A stretch of 25,600 bases of DNA from assembly GCA_010015675.1 (NCBI GenBank), contig ML977013.1, positions 267,329 through 292,928 of the forward strand. Reading direction: 5' to 3'. This DNA comes from Byssothecium circinans (taxonomy: Eukaryota > Ascomycota > Dothideomycetes > Pleosporales > Massarinaceae). The first letter of the stretch is position 1, and each line of letters starts with the position of its first letter. Positions 7,479 through 17,127 of this stretch are shown here, one piece after another. The translations under genes were made by a program, and so were the position numbers. Under the pieces are notes generated by a model that ran no database searches, had not been told where the DNA came from, and worked only from the letters and a program-made list of their open reading frames with translations.

Positions 7479-8987
7479 TTAAATGCCATAACCACCCATC
7501 AAAGTTACTGTCGAACGCCGATGCTTCCTCCACTTCCTCGCCGAATCCATACTCGGGCGCGAGGGAGTCTGTTCTGGCTCGTTCTGGTCGTTATTTACTA
7601 ACTCGACCTGATCGTTGTTCACTAGCCCGTTCTTGTCGTCGTTGATTGGCTCCATCTGGTTGTTGTTCACCGGCTCACTCTCGTTCCAGGGACACACGAA
7701 CTCGTCCCTCTCCGGGATCACTGTGATAGCCTTCTCTATGCTCTTTCCGGTGCCCTTCCCGCCAACGTTGAGTGGCTTGATGATACCCCCAAGCTTGAAC
7801 CCACGCTTCAGCTCTGACTCCTTTCGAAGCATGTTTGGCTTCCGCAGGGTCGGAGTCTCTAGAAGAGCAGGGGAAAGCATCGCAACACCTGCTTGATAGA
7901 TCGGTGTACCAACGCAGTCATCTCCACGCGCTGGAAACTGTACGATAGATTCCCTAATACCACCGTCCTTGTGTGAGGGTAGACGCGACCAGCGACTCGG
8001 CGTGACATCAACTTGGGTACGTGGAAGTGGGTTCAAGGCCATATTGGAAAGAGCGGCGTTAGTGGCGCGCTGCTCGCGCTGCTTCCGATGCTGTTTGGTT
8101 TTGGATGCTGCGATGCGCTCTTTGATCCGCTCGCCCTGGGTTCTGCAGTCATTAGTGACTCTAACGCGGGCGGCCTCCATCAACCTATCGTCCAAGGCTT
8201 CTTCTTCCGGATTATGGGAAGCTGTAAGGTCGAGGACGGAGTCAAGGTTCAGCAAGTGACCCGGTTGCAGGAGGTCCTCTTCGTCCTCAGCAGGAGGGAG
8301 CTGGATGGCTTCAGGAAGGATGCTGTCGAAGAAGGTCTCTGAGAGGGAGCGGCTGTGAACAGGCGTATAAGGCTCGTAGTTGGGGACTTTGTTGAAGCGG
8401 ACCGTCATTTTGGCTGCTTTTGGCGCGATAGCTGACAAGGGTACGTATTCGAAGGCCATGCCGCTGTGGTTCAGCTTCTCGTTTGCCAAACGTGCAGTGT
8501 TTTGGCTGTTGGCCTGTAATGATTCGTAACCTGAGTCCATTTCAGTGAAGATGGTTGAGGTCTCTCCGATCGTATCACCATCCGATCCCTCCGCATCTTC
8601 TCCAACATCTGCAAGCTCTTGGGCGAGGGATCGTGCAGCGCCGCGAGATGGCGGAGAGGGTGACTTCTCATCCAGGTGGAGGTTCGAAAGCTCGTATACT
8701 CCTCGCGGCTCGTTGCATAAGCCTAGCTGACTCGGGCTCCATTGTGGCTTGTGGCTCATGATCTCTGCCATGGATATGAAGGTTGGCGTCTTGTCTGGAG
8801 TCTCGATGATAGTCTCGTAAAGATTGGTGATCGAGCTTTTAGAAAGAGGAACTGAGATAGCTTGACGGATGGGAGAGAATGCGGGCTGGTTTGGGAGGGG
8901 TTTATGTACTGAAGATGCTGATGAAACAACTGTTGGGTATAGATTCGTGAGATTGTGAGGTGTATACTTAAAATTTGCAGGAGTCAT
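7479..8987 (-). CDS. Disordered protein with octapeptide repeats, unknown function
   Basis: A 502-codon uninterrupted frame with an ATG start. Composition is polar and mostly disordered. There are acidic stretches (PPAEDEEDLL, NPEEEALDD), a basic helix-like segment (GERIKERIAASKTKQHRKQREQ) that could form a short coiled coil, and Thr-Pro sites (ETPDKTP, DVTPSR, ETPTLRKP). Near the C-terminus four octapeptides run in tandem (residues 438-469): EPVNNNQM, EPINDDKN, GLVNNDQV, ELVNNDQN, followed by a basic tail (KWRKHRRS). No signal peptide or membrane segment. A 12-codon upstream ORF ends one base before the start. I do not recognise the family; a regulatory or scaffold protein is only a guess. 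The length of the open frame makes the gene itself likely. Confidence 0.75.
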   Translation of the reverse strand: MTPANFKYTPHNLTNLYPTVVSSASSVHKPLPNQPAFSPIRQAISVPLSKSSITNLYETIIETPDKTPTFISMAEIMSHKPQWSPSQLGLCNEPRGVYELSNLHLDEKSPSPPSRGAARSLAQELADVGEDAEGSDGDTIGETSTIFTEMDSGYESLQANSQNTARLANEKLNHSGMAFEYVPLSAIAPKAAKMTVRFNKVPNYEPYTPVHSRSLSETFFDSILPEAIQLPPAEDEEDLLQPGHLLNLDSVLDLTASHNPEEEALDDRLMEAARVRVTNDCRTQGERIKERIAASKTKQHRKQREQRATNAALSNMALNPLPRTQVDVTPSRWSRLPSHKDGGIRESIVQFPARGDDCVGTPIYQAGVAMLSPALLETPTLRKPNMLRKESELKRGFKLGGIIKPLNVGGKGTGKSIEKAITVIPERDEFVCPWNESEPVNNNQMEPINDDKNGLVNNDQVELVNNDQNEPEQTPSRPSMDSARKWRKHRRSTVTLMGGYGI

Positions 8988-8988
8988 G

Positions 8989-9027
8989 TTAGACCTCTCC
9001 CTTTGGGACCGGTGTTGAAGAATCCAT
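8989..9027 (-). promoter_or_regulatory. 12-codon upstream ORF abutting the main start
   Basis: On the - strand an ATG at 9027 opens MDSSTPVPKGEV and stops with TAA at 8991-8989. The next base is followed at once by the ATG of the 502-residue gene, giving TAA-C-ATG. If it lies in the mRNA, ribosomes must reinitiate over almost no distance or scan past it, which would lower expression of the main frame. Confidence 0.4.
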
Positions 9028-9289
9028 GTTGTTATTTACGATCTGCTTTGGGGGCCTGAGTGACTTTGTGGTTGATTGGGTTGACGAGTGACGGGTTGCG
9101 TGATGAGAGAAAAGTTGAGGTAGAAGTGGCAAAGGAAAAGCAAACACCGGTATTAAATATAAGGAAGAGAAGACAGGCCCAAATGGCAAGTAACCACGAA
9201 GCGACGGGAAGTGCGAAGTCACCTGACAGACCCTTCACTGCCCTGTGCTTGGCGGAGTTGTGTGGGACTGAACGGAGGTTTCCACTGGT

Positions 9290-10253
9290 GTTGGCCTTGG
9301 GAAGCTCCTACCAGCTCTACGTTCGTCCAAGCGATGATCCGTGAAGCTGTTTGCGATGGCTTCAATGTTGAAATAGTCAATCTCATGGGCCAGACATTAT
9401 TGCAGAGAACTTGTCCATTGGCGATATTCTTGTTGTTGGCACCGGTGATCCGGAATGCATGAAGTATCTAGGCGCAACGGCTACTGGACTCGTACGGGTG
9501 CCTAGATGGAAGGCGTGGAATATGGAGCCTCTTAGCATGAAGACTGTGGAAAAGATTGCATGGGAAGGTAGGATGGAGTGGATAGAAGAGAAGCTGCGTA
9601 TGCTATTCCCAGAAAAGGCGCATAGCCTCCCCGAAGATGGACTCGCGCGGTTTTGCTCTATCGCAAATGACCTGCAGGATACTATCTAGAAGCTTGTACC
9701 GACCCGCTATTGCTACGAGGATGAACAGGAGAAACGCTGGGTAAGGTTCATCAACACGCAACCAATACAGCCATATGCAAGTCCCACGACTAAGGACGAA
9801 GGCGTCCCAAGGGTAAGCGAGCCATCGTCAACAGCTTTGCGCAGGGCACTCAATGAAGCAACTACAGAAGCGGAGTTCCTTGAGAATGGTGGCCGTGCAG
9901 CTTCAAACCCTTTATTACTTTGGGAGTATTATCAAAAGCTCTTGGCTGATGAAGACGACGATTGTGGCACTAAAGTCTCTGAAGATCACGAAGTTGACGT
10001 TCGGCCATTCTGCTTCACTGGAATCAAAATCTCTCTCAAGACTTTTAGCAGGGAGCGAACTTGCCAGCGTGGGTGCAAGATTGAACCGTATTGTTTGCAT
10101 TTTTGGCATTTAGTTGTGTTAGGGATGGTCCTCAATGCTGAGCATCTGCTATATTATATTGGCACGAACGTGAACGTTTCGGGATTCCTTCGGCTAGTCC
10201 TTGGCTGTTGCAATGTATTGGTTGATCGGATTTGGGAGGTAATCAACATATAA
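9290..10253 (+). pseudogene. Unidentified degenerate gene
   Basis: One frame stays open from 9372 to 10253 apart from a single TAG at 9687. Its translation looks protein-like: SIGDILVVGTGDPECMKYLG, WIEEKLRMLFPEKAHSLPED, then after the stop KLVPTRYCYEDEQEKRWVRF and NPLLLWEYYQKLLADED. The stop reads TI-TAG-KLV and would be CAG (Gln) before a single C-to-T change, the RIP-type mutation. Upstream, a neighbouring frame gives VQAMIREAVCDGFNVEIVNLM up to about 9385, so a frameshift probably joins the two. The segment after about 10020 reads less like protein. The VVGTGDP stretch faintly recalls patatin-like proteins, but I cannot support that. Alternatives are a gene with an unseen intron, or one read through the stop. 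Confidence 0.5.
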
Positions 10254-10592
10254 ACCAGAGGTGACTGAATATACTAAAGCATGTAAAGATCCAAATAGAC
10301 TGATTAAGAGAAAATCGAAGGACCGTATAATCATTATACCGCAGGGAAATCTTGCTTTAAAAACTTACTGTATCCTCCGCAGCTAGTATTTAGCTTCACT
10401 TCACCCACGGTATGGCGGTTAAAAGGCTTCACAGTAAATACACCTTCCAGTATTTTAGATTCCATTTCTGTGCGTGATTGATTTAAGATAAAGGGAATAA
10501 AACTACTCTTTAAATCTTACGAATACCTACATGAACACCGTGAAGAGACTGTCTAAACTATCCCATTGATATCCTCAAAGTGCGTCTTCTCA
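10254..10592. other. Intergenic, 3' flanks
   Basis: AT-rich spacer between the degenerate gene and the stop codon of the hydrolase gene. I see no gene, hairpin or repeat. Confidence 0.4.
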
Positions 10593-12391
10593 TCAAGCCC
10601 GCTTGAAACTCAACCCAGACCCAGTATTCTCCACCGCAATCAACTTCCCCTCCTCAACCGTAAATATAAACTCGTCAACAGTAGTCACAAAATCAATACC
10701 CATCCAGCTATACTGATTATCGAACAGGCCGCCATCTCCACCCTCAGAAGTCGCTCTGGGAGCATACGGAAGGGAATACGAAATGAGTCTGTGCGCGACT
10801 CTCATCGTCCCTTTAGTCCTGTAAAGCGCAGCCAATGACCTCGAATACGAATTGAGGCCAGTTGGAAAGAGGCGAAATGTCGAGTTCGCTTGGATCAAGG
10901 CGCTGCTCTCTTCTCCCTCAAGGTAGATGGACGCCAGGCCCAGTCCAGGCTGGCCCTCGTCTACGGTCAACGTGATATTCGTTTTTGTAGAATTGGTGCT
11001 GACAAAGGTGCCAGCGAGATTCCGTTTGGCATTTTCTGCGGCGGCGGCTTCGCATGCAGGAATGAACATCTCACCGACCAGGTCGCGAATAGTGAAACGA
11101 GCAGTGGCTGAAGTACTACCGGTCACTAAGATGGAGAAACCGATGCCGTGGTCGGGGGACAGAGCGAAGATCGCGTTGTAGTCTCCGTTACCGCCGGCCT
11201 TGGTGTAGAGATCGGAGATTCGCGTCTTGTTGCTCCCAGATGTGACAGGGATGGCCAAACGGTGGATCTCCCAAGGTGCGCCGACTAGCTCGACTAGGGA
11301 TCCGGTTCCGCTCAGAGGCTTCATCCATTGTTGCGTGGTTGCGGCGGAGAGGATTTGCGAGTTCAGGATGGATAGACCGATGGCACGGAGGTCAGCGCCG
11401 TTAGTGTAAATACCGCCAGATCTGTATATAATGTGAGCAGAGCCTCCTGATTAATTAGTGAGCTGGCTTCGTACCCTGCAACAATTGGTAAATCTAACGC
11501 AAACGCAGTAGAATTACTAACAGGTCTTCGGTCGATAGTGTTAATGTCGGATCCATTCGGCGCAGTTGTCGACGTAGAAAGACCATCGCGCCCCAGCGGC
11601 TTAAAGAGAATATCGCGGATTGCGTCTGGATACTTCTTTCCCGACAGCCGCTCGAGGACTTGGGCGAGAATAGTGAAGCCACCATCTGAGTAGACGGCAG
11701 TTCGGAAAGGCGAAGTCACGGGATGTTTGGCGCGCATAAAAGCGAAGAGGTCTGGGCGCAAGTTAGCTATGGTGAATACCATGGTAGCGTTTTGGATTTA
11801 TGTCTGCTGCACACCTTCAGGCCCAAGCTTTTCCGGATATTCGCTAGCGACCAGAAGTCCAGCCGCACCTCCAGATCCGGCCTGATGGGAAGCAAGCCCG
11901 CCAATAGTAACATCTTCCCATCGCACGTGCTTGAGAGGGTCGTCCGAGGAGTTCGTCGACGCGAGTTCTGGAAGGTATTTTGTAACTGGGTCTCTGAAGA
12001 CTTCGATTCCAGCTTTCGCAATGATGGCGTAGGCAGTGAAGAGCTTGGATACGCTTCCGATACGAGAAATCGTGTTGTCGTCGAGCGTTGATGTTAGAGT
12101 TTGCTTCTCGCCCGCATGGTAGTAATTGAAAATTGACTGGTTGGTCGCAGCAGAGAAGATATCAACGGCAATGTTCAGATTCGTCTTGTTGAGCCGTTTC
12201 TTTTCGAACAGTGCCTCAATTGCTTTGGGGAATGCCTCCTTTACTTTTTGGACAGCTGTTGCGTTGGTTGGGTCGAAGTTGGAGAGGAACGAGGGGCCAA
12301 GCAGTGGGACTTGGTCTGTAGGTGCAAACCCTAGATGGGAAGCGCATGCGACAGAGCTTAGGAGAAGCCCGTGGGAGGCCAGATAACGCAT
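10593..12391 (-). CDS. Secreted beta-lactamase-like serine hydrolase (class C fold)
   Basis: Three exons (12391-11815, 11766-11475, 11421-10593) encode 565 residues. Introns are 48 bp (GTGTGC...TAG, 11767-11814) and 53 bp (GTACGA...CAG, 11422-11474); exon lengths sum to a whole number of codons. Residues 1-17 look like a signal peptide (MRYLASHGLLLSSVACA), and many N-x-S/T sites fit secretion. The catalytic motif SVSK (113-116) gives nucleophile Ser113 and Lys116. The second motif, normally YxN, is YSD (218-220); the third, usually K/H-T/S-G, is KAGG (364-367). TNGADLRAIG and the C-terminal beta-rich domain (about 410-565) match fungal beta-lactamase/transpeptidase-like hydrolases, which act on esters, amides or small peptides. 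Substrate is unknown. The first intron contains an in-frame TAA, so without splicing there would be a premature stop. A TATATAAA box lies ~105 bp upstream. Confidence 0.85.
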
Positions 12392-13659
12392 TTTTACCGG
12401 TGGATGAAAACCAAGTGGAAGCTTTTTGGAATGGCGTAGGAATCAAGTTCTTTCTCTCCGATGTAAAAGAGCAGTTCAGAAGAATTTTGAATGGTTTATA
12501 TACCTTGTCGCTTACCACCCTCTCCTTAAAACATTAAATGCTCCCTGCCTTGGACGCATGAGACAGGGAGCGAAGCCGCCTTGCACTGTTCTTGCTCAAA
12601 GGGGAAATTGTACTAAAAAATCTTTAAGCGTCGATTGGTCCATTCATCTTCGGATACGAACTTTTTCCGCCACAGGCGTTCGCTTAGACCGAAGATCTAG
12701 CAAACAACGTGGGGAGTTTTGCCGTAGGAATGGGCCCCCGCATGATAAGTACGGTTTGGGGAAATAATATGGCCAAGACTTTCGGCCATACAGAAATACG
12801 AGTGCGCAATAGACTAGTGCACTTCGTCATCAGTGAAGCCTTTCCAATCTAGGTAGATACTTGGCGCACGACTTAGACTATTTAGGTTAGATCAAACTAC
12901 GCAGATTGGGGCTTACATTTCCTATCTCGTATCTGGAGCCATTTCACTTACAGCATTCGATGTGATCATGATACGCTTACTTTGATCTATTGATGTCAAA
13001 GGACAGTAGCGTATTTCATCAGTTCTCACGAGGAAGAGGCGACTGTAGGAATCCATAGATACAAGTCTTCTATCCATTACACACCTAGGAATCAAGCAAC
13101 GAAATGTCCCATGCTTATGAAATCTGTGACCTTAGAATAGCAATAAATAGAAATTTGGCGCCTTTAAACGTATAGCGTAAAGGGCTGCGCATATCCTACT
13201 ACCAGAATAATGCGAACATGGAAGTGATGCCACCTCAGAAGAATTCGGTACTGCCATTCTGCAGGTGCATTGAACAAAGTTGGTATGAAAACAGTCTTTT
13301 ATTAATTCCCTTCATGCTGTACGACCCTCGTAAGCAAGGACCCGTTAAATCATGATAGGCCAAAGAATCGTGAGCTTCCTCCCAGCGCCCATCGACTACT
13401 GACGCGCATTATGCATGGCAGCCTGCCCTCTATATGGTACAAGAAAGAAACCAAACGCCTTAGACAGTGTAAAAATACAAGACCGAGCAGCTAAAAGCCG
13501 CTGGTAGAAATATGACGAGGAGTCGACTATCTTTGACCTTGGTGAATGAGTTCACACAGGAACGATTAGCCGCCAAATGCCACAGTCCAATGGGATAGTC
13601 AAACTCACAGAAACAATTAGCTTCTGCGAAAACTCTTGCCTGGAACCTGGCCTCGTCGT
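12392..13659. promoter_or_regulatory. Promoter of the beta-lactamase-like gene and long spacer
   Basis: On the - strand TATATAAA (12495-12502) lies about 105 bp before the start at 12391. An inverted repeat GCTCCCTG/CAGGGAGC (12540-12547 and 12564-12571) sits upstream of it. A TGATAAG GATA-type site is near 12745. From 12800 to 13459 I see nothing gene-like. The part next to 13660 should be the 3' UTR of the following - strand gene. Confidence 0.45.
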
Positions 13660-15153
13660 TCACCACTCCAACTGTTTGCTCCCCACCTGAGCCTCCTCTT
13701 CAACCCCAACCTTCTTCTCGGGCACAATGCGCAACACCACGGCCGCATTGAGCTTCGGTGCCTCTGAAAGCGCTTCCTTCCTCAAACTCGCTTGCTTCGC
13801 GTACGTAGCGTAGTCCATCGCTCCCTCGTCATCCTCAGACGTAACGCTCCTGGTGACTTTTGAATCCTTCCTTCCGCGAGAGTAATGCTTCTTAGGCCTA
13901 GCGTGCTTTGGTACCAGCACCTGCGGAGCGGACTTGTAAACGGCAGGAGTTTTCTCACCCTCCATGGGAAGATTCTTGCACCAATCGGTGCTAAAGACGG
14001 GTTTGTATTGTTCATTGACCTCTTGATCGAAGATACGAGCCGTCAATTCTTCCTCCGCATCCATGAACTCCTTGAGGTCATCAATTTCGCCCAGCATCTT
14101 GTTGTTTCCCGTCTCTTTAGCATTTGAAAGCCGCTCACGCAGTTCGGAAACCATGCGGTACGTGTATTTGCTGTCGCGAGGAAGTGCCTTCCAAATCGAG
14201 CGAACCTCACCGGACCGGAGTGGGCGCTTCAGATGGGTGTTCGCGATAATGTTGTCGACACGACCAGCGTCGCGATGTAGACCGAGGGCGTCCATGACGC
14301 GTGCGAGAGCAATAGCGGCAAACAGATTATTCGGCACGACGATAGGTTCCATGATGCCCATGAAGTCTGGGCTGCAAGCTTTGTGCATCCACGAGAGCAG
14401 GACTTTGAAGCCGATGTAGTTCGTGACCTTGGGCGGCATGGCGAGAACTTGGCTGATTCGGCTACTGGAATGTGGAAGGTTTTCATTACGGTCGAGGCTT
14501 CGCAAGTGCTTGGTGATGTTGGCGCGGCCGCAGAAGAGGACCAGCATCTTCTTGGGCACTTGGCGGCAGAAGACCTTGCCGGTGTGCTCTTCTACGATGT
14601 CAAGCTTGGAGCCGCGGAGGGAGTTGTAGAGGCGTTTGGGGTAGATGTTGGGGAGTAGCGAGTGAAGAGTGTGAATTTTTCGGACTTGCTCGAGGTCTGG
14701 GTAGACCATGGGAGAAAGATCCCCGAAGTGGAAACCGGAACGATTATTCACGCTGCCATGATAGCCTCCTTGGCTTTGGTAGTATTCATTGCTCTGGTAG
14801 CTTCTGTAGCTATTGAAGCCATGATTGAACAGATACTCCTGGTTGACTTGTGTGCAGCTACCATTCTCGGATGTCATATACTGTCCTTCAAGAAATGGGT
14901 AGCCGCCGATGTCCTGCTCCTCTGGGTAGTATTGGTCGCCCATCGAAGCCTCCGAAACCATGTTATGGTGCTCCAAGAACTGGCCCACAGGGTCCGACGT
15001 GCCGGCAGTAGAGTCATAATCGCTGCCACCAAAACCTGAACCGACGGGCTGCTGAGGATTTCCGGACCAAGACTCCGGTTGTCCAAGTACTGCTGCGTCG
15101 TCGACACGTTCAGCGAGGACGCCATCGGTGCCATAGGCATAGTATGTTGTCAT
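13660..15153 (-). CDS. Fungal protein with possible BTB-like core and prion-like N-terminus
   Basis: 497 residues from the first ATG (15153); the frame extends seven codons further up to a TTG but has no ATG there. Residues 1-150 are low complexity, with a Tyr/Gln/Asn/Gly/Ser-rich part (about 107-145). Residues 190-345 look folded: TGKVFCRQVPKKMLVLFCGR, SWMHKAC, VVPNNLFAAIALARVMDALGLH and RPLRSGEVRSIWKAL. This resembles a lineage-specific group of Dothideomycete proteins that I associate with a BTB/POZ-like fold. That link is from memory, not tested. The C-terminus (about 400-497) is basic and disordered. Upstream on the - strand an ACTGAC branch site and CACTCACAG acceptor end about 15192, so the first intron probably lies in the 5' UTR, or an upstream coding exon exists. 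TATAAAG and TCACGTGA lie further up. Confidence 0.75.
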   Translation of the reverse strand: MTTYYAYGTDGVLAERVDDAAVLGQPESWSGNPQQPVGSGFGGSDYDSTAGTSDPVGQFLEHHNMVSEASMGDQYYPEEQDIGGYPFLEGQYMTSENGSCTQVNQEYLFNHGFNSYRSYQSNEYYQSQGGYHGSVNNRSGFHFGDLSPMVYPDLEQVRKIHTLHSLLPNIYPKRLYNSLRGSKLDIVEEHTGKVFCRQVPKKMLVLFCGRANITKHLRSLDRNENLPHSSSRISQVLAMPPKVTNYIGFKVLLSWMHKACSPDFMGIMEPIVVPNNLFAAIALARVMDALGLHRDAGRVDNIIANTHLKRPLRSGEVRSIWKALPRDSKYTYRMVSELRERLSNAKETGNNKMLGEIDDLKEFMDAEEELTARIFDQEVNEQYKPVFSTDWCKNLPMEGEKTPAVYKSAPQVLVPKHARPKKHYSRGRKDSKVTRSVTSEDDEGAMDYATYAKQASLRKEALSEAPKLNAAVVLRIVPEKKVGVEEEAQVGSKQLEW

Positions 15154-15989
15154 CCTTCCGTCCCAGTATGCCAATGCGTAGAGTTGCGTTTCTGTGAGTG
15201 AAAGTCAGTGTCAGAACTGGAGTGGATTATTGTGTGCCCGTGAGCGCAAAGGTTTGACAGCAAGTTTGCCTACGCGTGAGAGTAGCGGTTATGTCGGGTT
15301 GCCGCGGCAAAGGTTTGCAAATGATGTATCGATACGACGTTGGTTTATATATAATAAGCAACGAAGGCTACGCTCTTTAGAGAGAATTAGCGAAAGAATA
15401 GCCTGGGTCTTGGTATCGTGGCGCGTGGGGAGCGAGAGTAGAGGCAAGGAAAGGTTGTTGTGTGTATGCGGGAGTGTTGACGGCGAGGCTTTATATTGTG
15501 TGTCTAGAATGGGAAGGCGCTCCTGCGTTTGCAGCTGCCTGGATAGAGGTATCACGTGACCGTCCCATTCATCATTGGAGGGGCCCGACGTGGGCGAAAC
15601 CGGTTGAAAATGATACCATGTATTTTGAGTTTAAATGGTGAGTTTCAAAGATGAACTTTCGTCATTATGTGGCAATCGCTGCCAGAAAGCTACTGCGCAG
15701 TATATGAGCGTGCAAAAGTCCACATGTATGCAGTGTCGAAGAGACGCACAGCGCATTTTAGGTAGCCGACACAACATGATGCAAGACTTATAGAGAATTT
15801 GGAATTTCATTGGGCATTTTGTAATTGAGGTCGTCTCTAACATGAAAACTCAGTCAAAGCTCTTGCGCTCGAACGAGCCGTTCACTTTTCGCCATCTACG
15901 AGACCGGACGAGACCGGTAGACTCTCCAAATGCATCACAATCGCTGTTAAAGGCCTTTCACGCCTTTCTGTTGCCACCAACCCGGCCAT
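15154..15989. promoter_or_regulatory. Promoter and probable 5' UTR intron of the 497-residue gene
   Basis: On the - strand, reading from right to left: TCACGTGA (15552-15559), a TATAAAG box (15489-15495) 60 bp further in, a pyrimidine-rich leader, then a 3' splice signal (ACTGAC about 10 bases before CACTCACAG, ending near 15192). The donor was not fixed. The part from 15560 to 15989 is spacer and the 3' flank of a gap between two - strand genes; I see no gene there. Confidence 0.5.
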
Positions 15990-16769
15990 TCAAATACCAC
16001 CCAGCTTCTCCTTGCGCACACGCGCGACCAAATCCTTGAGGTACGCAATGACCGTCTTCTTGCGAGGCGCCTTCTGCCCTTTCTTGGCGTCCTCCTCCTG
16101 CTCAGTCAGACTCGTCACATATACACCCGCCTCGTATGACGTCTTGCCAGCCTTCCGATCCGGGACCTTGATCACATCGATCCGAGCAGCATTGGCGTTG
16201 AAGACCTTGGTGGGAGACTCTTCGGCGGCTCCGACGACCTTGGTACCAGAGTGAAGAACGCTGTCACTGGTATCAGCCGCCGGGACTCGCGATGGCGTAG
16301 GATTTTCGAAAAATTCCTTCATGTTGAAGACGGACGACTTGGGAGAGCACGAATCCTCTCGCTGGTGCTGTCGCGGCGTCTGGTAGACCTGGTCTTGGAT
16401 TGAGAGGGCGCGGGGCTTGGGTGTCTGATGAGAGGCGCGTTTGTTGCAGCGGGCGGGAGTCTTGGGTTCCTCGTTCTGCCGCGAAAGCTCTTGACTGGAG
16501 CGCGTGGGAGTGTGCGGCTCTTCGTTCTGCGGCTCCTCGTTCTGCTCGGGGTGATGATGCGCAGCGGTGCCGGCAGAGTTGAAGCTTGTATCCATGGCGT
16601 CGACGTCGTCTTCGGAAGCAGATACACCGTCGTCGCTTGAAGGATACTCAGGGAACCTTACGGTACTATTCCTGCTCAAGAGCGCCCTCGTACTAGCAGC
16701 ACTGTCAGCACCGCCGGGGGAACGAAGAGGCCATGAAAATGCGTTAGAATTGTCGAACTTGTCGGACAT
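15990..16769 (-). CDS. Disordered protein rich in CDK-type phosphorylation sites
   Basis: 259 residues from the ATG at 16769 (the open frame runs four codons further to a TTG). No intron. Mostly disordered, with QNEEP repeated three times (76-102) and many proline-directed sites: SPGG, HTPTR, KTPAR, QTPKPR, QTPRQ, CSPKS, NPTPSR, ESPTK. Several match the full CDK pattern [ST]-P-x-[KR]. The C-terminal part has a conserved-looking block, VFNANAARIDVIKVP and SYEAGVYVTSL, followed by a basic helix KKTVIAYLKDLVARVRKEK. There is no signal or membrane segment. I do not recognise the family. A cell-cycle-regulated nuclear protein is a reasonable inference from the site density, no more. Confidence 0.7.
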   Translation of the reverse strand: MSDKFDNSNAFSWPLRSPGGADSAASTRALLSRNSTVRFPEYPSSDDGVSASEDDVDAMDTSFNSAGTAAHHHPEQNEEPQNEEPHTPTRSSQELSRQNEEPKTPARCNKRASHQTPKPRALSIQDQVYQTPRQHQREDSCSPKSSVFNMKEFFENPTPSRVPAADTSDSVLHSGTKVVGAAEESPTKVFNANAARIDVIKVPDRKAGKTSYEAGVYVTSLTEQEEDAKKGQKAPRKKTVIAYLKDLVARVRKEKLGGI

Positions 16770-17127
16770 AATGGCTGTCAATGATGGTGAGTGGCTCGAG
16801 GAAGGAGTGTTGAGAATTCGGGGTGATGTGCGCGATAGAACGATTGTTGTTTGTTCGTTTGCCTTTAAGCGCGTCGGCCGCTAAAAAGCACCTTCACCTG
16901 CGATTCAATGACGTAAGTACTTCTGCAGTCTGGGGGGAAGCAACCTAACTATAAAAGAGCGCTCAAACTCCAAGAGTACTCTTACCACTATAAATACCTT
17001 ACCGCGAGCCATACGCCCACTCACAAGACAGGTCCTTCCACTGAACCGCACGAACTGCAGCACAACTACAAACCACAAAGGCCCTGCATCTCACCTCTCC
17101 TCTGGATCCCCCGCTTCGATACGTGCA
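16770..17127 (+). promoter_or_regulatory. Bidirectional promoter with two TATA boxes on the + strand
   Basis: The 358-bp gap separates divergent genes. On the + strand TATAAAAG (16950-16957) and TATAAATA (16989-16996) lie about 175 and 135 bp before the ATG at 17128, followed by a C/A-rich leader typical of fungal 5' UTRs. No clear TATA was seen for the - strand gene. Confidence 0.5.

Noticed and set aside
10593..12391. Reading the hydrolase as two broken genes because of the TAA near 11800
   Set aside because: A 48-bp GT-AG intron removes the stop, keeps the frame and gives a whole-codon total over three exons.
12426..12767. 113-codon + strand frame
   Set aside because: Lies across the TATA box of the hydrolase gene and has no family features.
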